Below are positions 43,453 through 51,608 of a stretch of DNA of 64,000 bases, one piece after another (positions within the stretch are counted from its first letter, which is position 1; the number at the start of each line of letters is the position of its first letter). The stretch is from the NCBI GenBank assembly GCA_022821985.1, contig JAJECP010000011.1, positions 21,522-85,521 of the forward strand, read 5' to 3'. The notes under the pieces were generated by a model, which was not told the origin of the DNA, made no database searches, and saw only the letters and a program-made list of their open reading frames with translations. Source of the stretch: Acidimicrobiia bacterium. GTDB taxonomy: Bacteria > Actinomycetota > Acidimicrobiia > Acidimicrobiales > Poriferisodalaceae. A program made the translations under genes and the position numbers.

Positions 43453-44667
43453 GTGATGGCCGCGTTGCCCAGCGAAGCAGACATCGTGGTGATCGGGGCT
43501 GGGGTGACCGGTTCCAGCATCGGCTACCAGCTCGCCCGGCACTCGGACCTGCGCGTCGTCATCATGGACGCCCGGGCACCGGTGGGCGGCATCTCGGGGC
43601 GCACGTTCGGCCAGATCCGCCAGCACTACTCCAACGAGCTGATGGTGCGCATCGCGCAGCGGGGCTTCCACTGCATCCAGAACTGGGATTCGGTGGTGGG
43701 CTTCGGCGACCCCGGCTACGCCCGCTTCGGCTACATGCTGCTGGTCGTCGAGGATCAACTCGACGGTCTGCGCTACAACATCGAGCTCGGCCGCAGCCTC
43801 GGCGTGGACACCAGCTTCGTCGTCGGCAGCCAGATCACCGAGGTCGAGCCGCTGGTGAACGCCGACGGCCTCGCCGGCGGTGCCTACGAGCCCGAGGGCG
43901 GCTACATCGATGTCACCAAGATGGTGCTGAGCTGGCTCACCGCAGCGAGCGCCGCCGGCGCCCATGTGCTCGCCCCGGTCGCCGTGAACGAGATCGTGAC
44001 CTCCAGCGGTGCCGTCACCGGCGTGGCGACGTCGGCTGGCGAGATCACGGCGCCGCTGGTGATCGCCGCCACCGGGGCATGGGCGCGCGACCTGCTCGAC
44101 CCCCTCGGCATCGAGGCGCCAGTTGAGCGGCGGAGGCTGGACATGGCAGTGCTCGAACAACACGCCGGCGCACGGGCGCTGGGAACCTGCATCACCGACG
44201 GGAACTCCAACCTGGTCATCCGGCCCGACATGGGACGCCACATCGTGGCGGTGGCGTACCCGCCGGAGATGCCCGTGGTCGTCGACCCGCTCGCCGATGC
44301 ATCCGACGCTGACCACGCAGCGCATGCCGAGCGCCTCGAAGCGGCCATCTCCGAGCGCCTTCCGAGCTTGACCGTCGCTTCGACGGTCAGCACCACCAGC
44401 GGCGCCTATGACGTGTCGCCCGACTATCACCCCATCCTGGGCTGGGCTTCAGAGATTGCCCCGGTGGACGGCCTGTACCTGGCCGTCGGCCTCTCCGGCC
44501 ACGGGCTCAAGCTGTCACCCGCCCTCGGCGAGATCGTGGCCGCACGCGTGCTCGGCGTCGACCAAGTGGGCGACGCACCCCCGATCGACATCAGCGCGCT
44601 GCGACCCTCACGCTTCGCCGACCGCGACCTGATGCACCTGTCCTACGGCCCGAGCGCCCGCGCCTAG
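43453..44667 (+). CDS. DAO-family FAD oxidoreductase
   Basis: 404 aa from GTG 43453 (the next codon is ATG). The FAD motif GAGVTGSS begins at residue 15, followed by GGISGRTFGQIRQHYSNELM, typical of the sarcosine/dimethylglycine/N-methyl amino acid dehydrogenase group. The C-terminus has YDVSPDYHPILGW and GLSGHGLKLSPALGE, which hold the flavin. Members oxidise N-methyl or secondary amines. Placement right after the Tmm-like gene suggests an amine from this pathway, possibly dimethylamine-derived, dimethylglycine, sarcosine or N-methylglutamate; this is inference. Confidence 0.82.
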   Translation: MMAALPSEADIVVIGAGVTGSSIGYQLARHSDLRVVIMDARAPVGGISGRTFGQIRQHYSNELMVRIAQRGFHCIQNWDSVVGFGDPGYARFGYMLLVVEDQLDGLRYNIELGRSLGVDTSFVVGSQITEVEPLVNADGLAGGAYEPEGGYIDVTKMVLSWLTAASAAGAHVLAPVAVNEIVTSSGAVTGVATSAGEITAPLVIAATGAWARDLLDPLGIEAPVERRRLDMAVLEQHAGARALGTCITDGNSNLVIRPDMGRHIVAVAYPPEMPVVVDPLADASDADHAAHAERLEAAISERLPSLTVASTVSTTSGAYDVSPDYHPILGWASEIAPVDGLYLAVGLSGHGLKLSPALGEIVAARVLGVDQVGDAPPIDISALRPSRFADRDLMHLSYGPSARA

Positions 44668-44778
44668 AGGCAGCGCGGATAGGCGAGCCTTCTCGTCGGC
44701 CCACCTGTCGTTTCCCGCTCGTGTTCGCTGTCGCTCACGGGCCGCTCGGGCCACGGCTTCGCCTATCGGCTCAGCCTC
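44667..44778. terminator. Large inverted repeat between convergent genes
   Basis: Left arm 44667-44689 (gaggc...gataggcgagcc) and right arm 44755-44778 (ggcttcgcctatc...gcctc) are nearly complementary, with a one-base bulge at gcga(a)gcc. The stop codons of the two convergent flavoprotein genes touch the outer ends. This could fold in RNA from either strand and is most simply a bidirectional terminator; the loop is about 65 bases, long for a simple intrinsic terminator. Confidence 0.55.
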
Positions 44779-46110
44779 TTAGCTCCAGGGGTAGGGCGAG
44801 TTGCTGACCGGGTGGAGCCGGCCTTCGGCGTAGCGGGAATAGCGAAACGGCTCGAGCAGCGGCTGCGGCTCCCCGAGCAGCTCCTTCGCAACCAGTGCGC
44901 CCACGCCGATCATCTTGTAGCCGTGATTCGAATCGGCGATGAAGAAGGCGTTGTCGCAGAAGGTGTCGAACACCGGGAAGTTGTCGGGCGAGAAGCTGCC
45001 GATGCCGCCTGAGGGCTCGTCGCTGATGAGATGGTTCTTGCCCTCGAAACGCTTGTGGCAGTGCGCCAGCGCGGCAGTCCAGGTGCGGTAGAAGTCGCCG
45101 CCCACCACGAAGTCGGGCGAGTCGGGCCCGTAGGGATCCACAGCCACCTCATCTGACGGCTTGTCGACCACGTAGGGCATGTAGCCGCCCTGCACACCGC
45201 CGAAGTTGAAGTCGGGCTTGTAGTAGATGCCCCACGGGCCCTCAGTCACCAGCCCGTCGGCGTCGTACAGCGGGGCGTCGGTGTCGACGTGCACCACCGG
45301 CGGCATGTTGCCCTCGTTGTCGGTCAGGTAGCCCGGATCGACCGTCAGCGTCCCCTCCTGCAGGCACATGTAGGTCCATGTGGGCACGTTGTGCAGCTCA
45401 CCGTCGCCGCCCGCGATGTCGGTGGTGGTGGGCAGGTCGAGCATGGCCCAGATCTTCTGCACCCACGGCCCCACGGCCACCACCACGTGCTCACAGCGCA
45501 CCGGGCCCTGATCGGTGAGCACGGCAGTGACGGCCCCCGATGCGTCCCGGTCGAACCCGGTGACGGTCACGCCGCCGACCACGTTGACCTCTTCGGCTTC
45601 AGCCTTGCCCAGCAGACCCTTCAGCGAGGCCATGTTGTTGGCATACCCGCCGCGGTGCTCGTGCAGCACGCTGGTGATGCCCTGGGCCTGCCAGTCATCG
45701 AAGATGCCCTTCATGTAGCTGTCGGACGCAGCGGCGCCCTCGACGAACGTCGACGAGTAGCCGATGGCCTGCTGCTGGGCATGGATCGACGCCACGTCGG
45801 CGCGCATCGCCTCGTGGCTGATCTGCATGTAGCCGACAGGGTGGTACGAGAACGCCTCGGGGTCGCTGTCCCACACGTCCACCGAGTGCGCCATCAGCTC
45901 CCGCATGGCCGGCTGGAAGTAGTTGTTGCGGATGACGCCGCAGGCAATGCCCGAGGCGCCCGCGCCCACACCGGTCTTGTCGATCACCACGATGTCGGCG
46001 CCCGAGCCCCGGCCCGACGACCGCAGATCGCGGGCCAGGTTCCACGCCGTGGACAGGCCGTGGATGCCCGAGCCGATGATGACGTAACGAGCGCTGCTCG
46101 GCAGTGCCAT
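44779..46110 (-). CDS. DAO-family FAD oxidoreductase, N-methylglutamate/sarcosine oxidase-like
   Basis: 443 aa from ATG 46110. FAD motif IIGSGIHGLS near residue 11-20; a covalent-flavin type C-terminus (IGSFSPDNFPVFDTF, SNHGYKMIGVGALVAKELLG). It resembles the beta subunit of sarcosine oxidase and the related flavoprotein subunit of N-methylglutamate dehydrogenase. It is the last gene of the minus-strand gmaS-mgsABC set, 15 bases after the 151-aa gene. N-methylglutamate dehydrogenase would release glutamate and a C1 unit and close the cycle. The usual other three subunits are not in the window, so the assignment is tentative. Confidence 0.78.
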   Translation of the reverse strand: MALPSSARYVIIGSGIHGLSTAWNLARDLRSSGRGSGADIVVIDKTGVGAGASGIACGVIRNNYFQPAMRELMAHSVDVWDSDPEAFSYHPVGYMQISHEAMRADVASIHAQQQAIGYSSTFVEGAAASDSYMKGIFDDWQAQGITSVLHEHRGGYANNMASLKGLLGKAEAEEVNVVGGVTVTGFDRDASGAVTAVLTDQGPVRCEHVVVAVGPWVQKIWAMLDLPTTTDIAGGDGELHNVPTWTYMCLQEGTLTVDPGYLTDNEGNMPPVVHVDTDAPLYDADGLVTEGPWGIYYKPDFNFGGVQGGYMPYVVDKPSDEVAVDPYGPDSPDFVVGGDFYRTWTAALAHCHKRFEGKNHLISDEPSGGIGSFSPDNFPVFDTFCDNAFFIADSNHGYKMIGVGALVAKELLGEPQPLLEPFRYSRYAEGRLHPVSNSPYPWS

Positions 46111-46125
46111 GTACCAGAACCTTCC

Positions 46126-46581
46126 TCAGTGAGCTGCGGGGGCTTCCCAGCCCTCCAGCACCGGCGGGCGCCATTCGGTGCCGACGATGCGGGAGTTCTC
46201 CACCCACGGTCCCAGCTCCACCTGCGGGAACTTGCAGTGGATGTCTTTCAGCGTGATGCCGTAGCTGTTGCCCTCGGTGAGGTGCTTCATCAGCACCTTG
46301 CGGGCGATCTCGTCTTCGCGGCCTGCGGGGATGTCGAAGTAGATCTTCAGGAACGAGTTGGAGTAGCGGTCGAACACGGCGGGCACACCGTCTTCCTCCA
46401 GCAGCGTGATGTCCTCGAGCCAGTTGATGTCGGGCCCCGGCGTGAGCGCCAGCAGGTCGATGTCCTCGACCAGCGACATGTCCTCCTGGTACGGGAACCG
46501 CTTGCCCGCCAGCACCTCCGCGTCGATGGCAACGGTGCGCGTCTCGCGCGTGCTCTCGCCGGTGCTTGCTTGTCCAGCCAT
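46126..46581 (-). CDS. 151-aa protein of the gmaS/mgs operon, family unknown
   Basis: 151 aa from ATG 46581; two bases separate it from the mgsC stop and 15 from the next gene, so it is certainly co-expressed. It begins with a polar segment, then acidic DMSLVEDIDLLALTPGPDI and EDITLLEEDGVPAVFD, and ends with KDIHCKFPQVELGPWVENSR. No metal motif, signal peptide or membrane helix is seen. It might be a small subunit of the downstream flavoprotein or an adaptor for MgsABC. I do not recognise its family. Confidence 0.75.
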   Translation of the reverse strand: MAGQASTGESTRETRTVAIDAEVLAGKRFPYQEDMSLVEDIDLLALTPGPDINWLEDITLLEEDGVPAVFDRYSNSFLKIYFDIPAGREDEIARKVLMKHLTEGNSYGITLKDIHCKFPQVELGPWVENSRIVGTEWRPPVLEGWEAPAAH

Positions 46582-46583
46582 GC

Positions 46584-47987
46584 CTACAGTCCTCCGTCGA
46601 TCACGTGCTTGTCGAAGAGGTCGCGGATCTCCGCCAGAGTCCGCTCCTCGGTGACGCCCGGGATGTAGTTGGTGCCGGCGATCGGCACCTTGGCCATGGC
46701 TGCCGCTTCGTGCGTCAGCGCCGCGAGGTCCTCGGGCTCGAGTGAATGGATGTCGGTCTTGCCGCAGGCCCGGGCCAGCATCTGCACTTCCATGGTCAGG
46801 GTGATCAGGAAGTTGTAGACCCGCAGGGCCGCCTCGTCGACATCGAGGCGCTTGCGCAGCTCCACATCCTGGGTGGCCACACCTACCGGGCAACGGCCGG
46901 TGTGGCAGTGGTAGCACTCGCCCGCCGGCACGCCGATGGTGCCCTCGTAGTCGGTGACCCCGGGGATCTCCTTGTTGCAGTTGAGCGCCATCAGCGCTGC
47001 GGTGCCGAGCGCGACCGCGTTCGCGCCCAGCGCCAGGCACTTGGCCACGTCTCCGCCGTTGCGGATGCCGCCCGCCACCACCAGGTCGATGTCGTCGGCC
47101 AGCCCCACGTCCTCAAGCGCCCGGCGGGCCTCGGGGATCGCCGCCATCAGCGGAATGCCGGTCTCCTCGGTGGCCAGGTGCGGCCCGGCACCCGTGCCGC
47201 CCTCGGCCCCGTCAAGGTAGATGACGTCGGGGCCGCACTTGGCGGCCATCCGCACGTCGTCGTACACCCGGGCCGATCCCAGCTTGAGCTGGATCGGGAT
47301 CTGGTAGTCGGTGGCCTCACGCACCTCTTGGATCTTCAGCGACAGGTCGTCGGGCCCGAGCCAGTCCGGGTGCCGGGCGGGTGAGCGCTGGTCGATGCCC
47401 GCGGGCAGCGAGCGCATCTCCGCGACCTGCTCGGTGACCTTCTGGCCCATCAGGTGGCCGCCGAGGCCCACCTTGCAGCCTTGGCCGATGAAGAACTCCA
47501 CGGCGTCGGCCAGCATCAGGTGGTGCGGGTTGAAGCCGTAGCGGCTCTGGATGATCTGGTAGTACCACTTGGTCGAGAGATCCCGTTCGGGCGGGATCAT
47601 GCCGCCTTCGCCCGAGCAGGTGGCGGTGCCGGCCATCGAGGCGCCCTTGGCCAGCGCCATCTTGGCCTCCAGCGACAGCGCGCCGAAGCTCATGCCGGTG
47701 ATGTACACCGGGATGTCGAGCTCGAGCGGCTTCTCGGCGAAGCGTGAGCCGATGACCGTCTTGGTCTCGCACTTCTCGCGGTAGCCCTCGATCACGAACC
47801 GGGTGAGGGTGCCCGGCAGGAACACCAGCTCGTCCCAGTGAGGGATCTTCTTGAAGATCGAGAACCCCCGCATCCGGTAGCGGCCCAGCTCGGCCTTCAC
47901 GTGAATGTCGTTGATGACCTCGGGGGTGAAGATCCGGCTCTTGCCGAGCACATCCGTGCTCTTGTTGACCTCATTCTCGTCAGCCAT
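46584..47987 (-). CDS. mgsC: N-methylglutamate synthase subunit C (FMN glutamate synthase-like)
   Basis: 467 aa from ATG 47987. This is the FMN-binding central domain of glutamate synthase as a free protein: SFGALSLEAKMALAKGA, GEGGMIPPE, QLKLGSARVYDDVRMAA, DGAEGGTGAGP and the iron-sulfur cysteines 358, 361 and 366 in CYHCHTGRCPVG. In the methylamine pathway MgsC works with MgsA and MgsB to make N-methylglutamate from gamma-glutamylmethylamide and 2-oxoglutarate. The split into three genes and the gmaS neighbour support that role over ammonia assimilation. It is followed two bases later by the 151-aa gene. Confidence 0.85.
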   Translation of the reverse strand: MADENEVNKSTDVLGKSRIFTPEVINDIHVKAELGRYRMRGFSIFKKIPHWDELVFLPGTLTRFVIEGYREKCETKTVIGSRFAEKPLELDIPVYITGMSFGALSLEAKMALAKGASMAGTATCSGEGGMIPPERDLSTKWYYQIIQSRYGFNPHHLMLADAVEFFIGQGCKVGLGGHLMGQKVTEQVAEMRSLPAGIDQRSPARHPDWLGPDDLSLKIQEVREATDYQIPIQLKLGSARVYDDVRMAAKCGPDVIYLDGAEGGTGAGPHLATEETGIPLMAAIPEARRALEDVGLADDIDLVVAGGIRNGGDVAKCLALGANAVALGTAALMALNCNKEIPGVTDYEGTIGVPAGECYHCHTGRCPVGVATQDVELRKRLDVDEAALRVYNFLITLTMEVQMLARACGKTDIHSLEPEDLAALTHEAAAMAKVPIAGTNYIPGVTEERTLAEIRDLFDKHVIDGGL

Positions 47988-48034
47988 GACGGTTCCTCCC
48001 CTTAGCTGTGTCGATGGTCGTGCTTGCGCACGAT

Positions 48035-48829
48035 CTAATGGATCACGAGCTTGCGCTCGGACGGCTCAAGCTGGTCGTAGTTGTGCAGCACCTTGCCGCA
48101 GACGAATTTCTGGAATTCGGGCGGGTCGCCCAGCCCGTGGATGCGGAACTTGCGCTCGATCAGCTCGGTGTCGGCGTCGGTCCAGTCGCCGGGAACGCAA
48201 TCGACCCCCAGCGAGGCCACCGTGCCGGCCACGTAGATCTCGCCGTCATACATCGAGTCGCCCAGGTTCATGCCGGCGTTGCCGCAGATGATCTGGCGGC
48301 CCCGCTGCATCATGAAGCCGGTGTTGATGCCGACGTCGCCGAGCACGATGATCGTGCCGCCCTTCTGATCGATGCCGGTACGGGCGCCCACATCGCCTTT
48401 GACGATCAGGTCGCCGCCGCGGATGGCGGCGCCGGTCAGCGATCCGGCGCTTCGCTCGATCATGACAACGCCCGACATCATGTTCTCGGCCACCGACCAG
48501 CCGACGCGTCCGTTGATCGTCACCTCGGGGCCGTCGATGAGCCCGCAGGCGAACCAGCCCGGGCTGCCCTCGAAGTGGATGCGGCAGCGCTTCAGGATGC
48601 CGACCGCCAGCGAATGCTTGGAGGCCGGGTTCAGGATGGTGACGTCGGTGATGCCGTCGTCGTAGATGAGCTTGCGCAGCGCCATGTTGATCTGGCGGAT
48701 CGTCAGATCGGATGCATCGAAACGGGCCCGGCCGCCATCGACTTCGACGTTGTCGGGCATGTCGGCATGGGGCTCGACCAGCCCCCGGGCGTCGTAGGAG
48801 ACGCCGCTGCGGGAACCTACACCTGCCAC
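48035..48829 (-). CDS. mgsB: N-methylglutamate synthase subunit B (GXGXG domain)
   Basis: About 264 aa from GTG 48829, overlapping the previous stop by 13 bases; the methionine at MPDNVEVDG is a later alternative. The right-handed beta-helix repeats of the glutamate synthase C-terminal domain are clear, with G-x-x-G-x-x-x-G turns at VGWSVAENMMSG, GGDLIVKGDVGARTG, GGTIIVLGDVGINTG and CGNAGMNLGDSM. The C-terminal 45 residues are an extension. In glutamate synthase this domain holds the other two against each other. The neighbours MgsA and MgsC supply them. Confidence 0.85.
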   Translation of the reverse strand: MAGVGSRSGVSYDARGLVEPHADMPDNVEVDGGRARFDASDLTIRQINMALRKLIYDDGITDVTILNPASKHSLAVGILKRCRIHFEGSPGWFACGLIDGPEVTINGRVGWSVAENMMSGVVMIERSAGSLTGAAIRGGDLIVKGDVGARTGIDQKGGTIIVLGDVGINTGFMMQRGRQIICGNAGMNLGDSMYDGEIYVAGTVASLGVDCVPGDWTDADTELIERKFRIHGLGDPPEFQKFVCGKVLHNYDQLEPSERKLVIH

Positions 48830-49746
48830 ACCAGCACCTCCCGCTCGTAGGGATCGCGGGTTTCGACCTCTCGCTTCACCAGCGACCGGATGGCCACCTC
48901 CTCAGTGGCAACCGCCACGAGCGGCTCCGACTCGAACAGCACCAGCGGCTTGGCCGCCATCTCGTCCTTGGCGACACCCAGCTGGTTGCCGGTGACGCAG
49001 ACGTAGGTGAACACGCCGTCGAGATCATCGAGGCTGTGCTTCATCGACGTTTCGAGCGTCAGGCCACGGCTCATGTACTCGGCGAGGTACACGGCGATGA
49101 TCTCCGAGTCGCACTCGCTCTGGAAGCGGTGGCCGTGCTGCTCGAGGCGCCGGCGCCACTGGTGGTAGTTGGTGAGCTGGCCGTTGTGCACCACCGCCAC
49201 GTCAGCGAAGGGGTAGGCCCAGTAGGGGTGGGCGCTCGCGAGATCCACTTCCGACTCGGTGGCCATGCGCACGTGACCGATGCCGTGCGTGCCCCGGAAC
49301 GAGCCCAGGTTGTACTGGTCGCTCACGGTGGAGGCGTCGCCCAGATCCTTGATGATCTCCAGCGAGCTGCCCAACGACAGCACCTCGCAGCCGGGAACGT
49401 CTTCGAGGTAGTCGGCCAAGGCCTTGAGATCGCCGCCGTAGCGGATGGTGGCCCGGAAGGCGTAGCCGGTGTCGTTGGTGACCGTGGCCACCTCGGCGCC
49501 GATCTTGGCCAGGCGGCTCTCCACCTCGGCTCGGTTGCGTTCGAGGCGTTCGGCCATGCCGATGCCCGTGCTCTTGTTGGGCTCGGCCAGCACGAACCGG
49601 ATCACGACCAGGTCGTCGGCCGGTCCGTACACCGCGTAGCCGGTGGAATCGGGCCCCCGGTGCTTCATCGATTGGAGCATCGCCGTGAGCTCTGCTCCGA
49701 TGTCGGCGGTTCCGTCGCGGTGGATCACTCCGGCTATGCCGCACAT
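48817..49746 (-). CDS. mgsA: N-methylglutamate synthase subunit A (class II amidotransferase)
   Basis: 309 aa from ATG 49746 with ggggggag upstream, chosen because Cys2 after the initiator is the catalytic N-terminal nucleophile (MCGIAGVIH). Other class II glutaminase features: KHRGPDSTGYAVYG, GHVRMATESEV, AVVHNGQLTNY and SECDSEIIA. In Mgs it hydrolyses gamma-glutamylmethylamide and channels the methylamine to MgsC. The open frame continuing upstream of the ATG is not used, since processing must expose Cys2. Confidence 0.88.
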   Translation of the reverse strand: MCGIAGVIHRDGTADIGAELTAMLQSMKHRGPDSTGYAVYGPADDLVVIRFVLAEPNKSTGIGMAERLERNRAEVESRLAKIGAEVATVTNDTGYAFRATIRYGGDLKALADYLEDVPGCEVLSLGSSLEIIKDLGDASTVSDQYNLGSFRGTHGIGHVRMATESEVDLASAHPYWAYPFADVAVVHNGQLTNYHQWRRRLEQHGHRFQSECDSEIIAVYLAEYMSRGLTLETSMKHSLDDLDGVFTYVCVTGNQLGVAKDEMAAKPLVLFESEPLVAVATEEVAIRSLVKREVETRDPYEREVLVWQV

Positions 49747-49834
49747 GGTGCTCCCCCCTTCGTGGGTGCTGTTGGTCTTTCGGGTTGTGTGCCGGCCCGC
49801 CTCGGCGAACCGGCCGGATTGCTGTAGGCGCCCC

Positions 49835-51235
49835 TCACGGCAGGACGTCGAGGTACTCCTCCACGTCCCAGTCGGAAACGGTGTGCAGGAAGCGCTCCCA
49901 CTCATCGGTCTTGTAGTGGAAGAACACCTTGGACATTTCGCCGGGCAGCGACCGCATGATGCACTCGTCGTTGCGCAGCGCCTCGAGAGCCTCGCCCAGC
50001 GTGAGCGGGATCTTCTGCACGTCCTTGCCGGCCTCCATGGCCTCGTAGATGTTGCGCTCCTCGGGCTCGCCCGGATCGAGGTTGCGGTCGAGGCCGTCGT
50101 CCATCGCCATGAGCAGCCCGGCGAACGACAGGTGCGGGTTGACCGAGCTGTCCGCCGAGCGGTACTCGAAACGGCCTGGCGCGCTCACCCGCAGGGCGGT
50201 GGTGCGGTTCTGGAAACCCCAGTCCGCGAAGACCGGTGCCCAGAAGCCGGTGTCCCACAGCCGGCGGTAGGAGTTGACCGTCGGCGACGACAGGCAGGTC
50301 AGCGCCCGCACATGCTCGAGGATGCCGCCGATGGCCTTCATGCCGACGGGGCCGGGAAGCTGCGGGTTGTCGCCTTCGGGCATGAATTTGTTGTTGCCCT
50401 CGGTGTCCCACAGCGAGATGTTGTGGTGGCAGCCGTTGGCCGACACGCCCATGAACGGCTTGGGCATGAAGCACGGGAAGGCGCCCATCTCACGCCCGAC
50501 CTGCTTGCACACCTGCCGGTAAGTGGTGAGGCGGTCGGCGGTGAGCTCGGCCCGGTCGAAGTTGAAATTCAGCTCGAGCTGGCCGGGAGCGTCCTCGTGG
50601 TCGCCCTGGATCATGTCGAGCCCCATGGCCTCGCAGTACTCGATCACCTTGTGGATGATGGGCTGCAGCTCGGCGAACTGGTCGATGTGGTAGCAGTTCG
50701 GCTTGGTCATGCCCTCCACAGTGGGCTTGCCGTCTGCATCGGCCTTGAGCCACATCATCTCGGGCTCGCAGCCGGCCCGCAGGTGCAGCCCGTGCTTGGC
50801 CTCGAACCCCGCGTGCAGCCGCCGCAGATTCCCGCGACAGTCCGAGGTGAGGAACGCGCCGCCGTCTACCTCTTCCTCACGGCCCCGGAACAGGGTGCAC
50901 CAGACCCGTGCCGTCTTCGGATCCCACGGCAGCGGCATGAACGTCTCGGGCTCGCCGATGCCCACGAGCTCGCGGGCTTCGGGGCCGTAGCCGATGTAGT
51001 TGCCGTGACGATCGATGAAGAGATTGGCGGTGGAGCCGTAGACGAGCTGGAAGCCCTTGCGGGCGATCATGCCGAAGTGCTTGGCAGGGATGCCCTTGCC
51101 CATGATCCGTCCGGTGACCGACACGAACTGGCAGTAGAGGTACTGAATGCCGTCGGCCTCTATCCGGCGCTCGACTTCGGCAATCTGTTCCTCGCGGCCG
51201 TCGGCGTTGACGAACATCTCAATATCTGTGGCCAT
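49835..51235 (-). CDS. gmaS: Glutamine synthetase-like gamma-glutamylmethylamide synthetase
   Basis: 466 aa from ATG 51235, with aggggga just upstream; earlier in-frame starts lie too far from it. The glutamine synthetase fold is complete: CEPEMMWL, GDHEDAPGQLELNF, MPKPFMGVSANGCHHNISLW (metal and glutamate site) and RFEYRSADSSVNPHL (ATP site). GmaS joins glutamate and methylamine with ATP. Its nearest look-alike is glutamine synthetase type III/GlnT; the operon with mgsABC is the reason to prefer GmaS. Biochemistry would be needed to exclude ammonia as substrate. Confidence 0.8.
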   Translation of the reverse strand: MATDIEMFVNADGREEQIAEVERRIEADGIQYLYCQFVSVTGRIMGKGIPAKHFGMIARKGFQLVYGSTANLFIDRHGNYIGYGPEARELVGIGEPETFMPLPWDPKTARVWCTLFRGREEEVDGGAFLTSDCRGNLRRLHAGFEAKHGLHLRAGCEPEMMWLKADADGKPTVEGMTKPNCYHIDQFAELQPIIHKVIEYCEAMGLDMIQGDHEDAPGQLELNFNFDRAELTADRLTTYRQVCKQVGREMGAFPCFMPKPFMGVSANGCHHNISLWDTEGNNKFMPEGDNPQLPGPVGMKAIGGILEHVRALTCLSSPTVNSYRRLWDTGFWAPVFADWGFQNRTTALRVSAPGRFEYRSADSSVNPHLSFAGLLMAMDDGLDRNLDPGEPEERNIYEAMEAGKDVQKIPLTLGEALEALRNDECIMRSLPGEMSKVFFHYKTDEWERFLHTVSDWDVEEYLDVLP

Positions 51236-51608
51236 TGCTCCCCCTGTCGGCATGGCTGATGGATTCATGCGAACCGTAACGCCTCGCAGCACCCGCCTTC
51301 GAACGTGCCCGAACCACGCCGCAACCTAGCACAATTCCCGAGATGATATCTAACCTGAGTAGCGACGTTTTCCCCTGAGTAGAGGATCGCAGCACCTCCG
51401 CTGGGGCGAGGCGGCGGAACCCGATCACTGTCGCCTGTGAATTGCCTGTGGACGAACCCTGCTGCGCCGAAGTGAATGATCCGGTCCGCGGCGCGACCTT
51501 CGAGCCAGCCTCCTAGTTCTTCCAGCGTGAGGGGCCGCTCGCGCTCGTCTGGGAAGCAGAGTTCGCCGGGCGAGCCATGCCGTTTGCTTGACGGTTGTGA
51601 TGTGCGCG
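51236..51608. other. Intergenic region upstream of gmaS, about 370 bp
   Basis: It should contain the gmaS promoter on the minus strand and the 3' end region of the DUF4143 gene. An imperfect-looking but symmetrical inverted repeat is present at 51341-51351. No gene is supported. Confidence 0.4.
51341..51351. promoter_or_regulatory. Short inverted repeat, possible operator of gmaS
   Basis: agat-gat-atct has four-base arms and a three-base centre, about 105 bases before the gmaS start. A TF site for the amine operon could be of this kind; the size is small and chance occurrence is likely. Confidence 0.2.
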
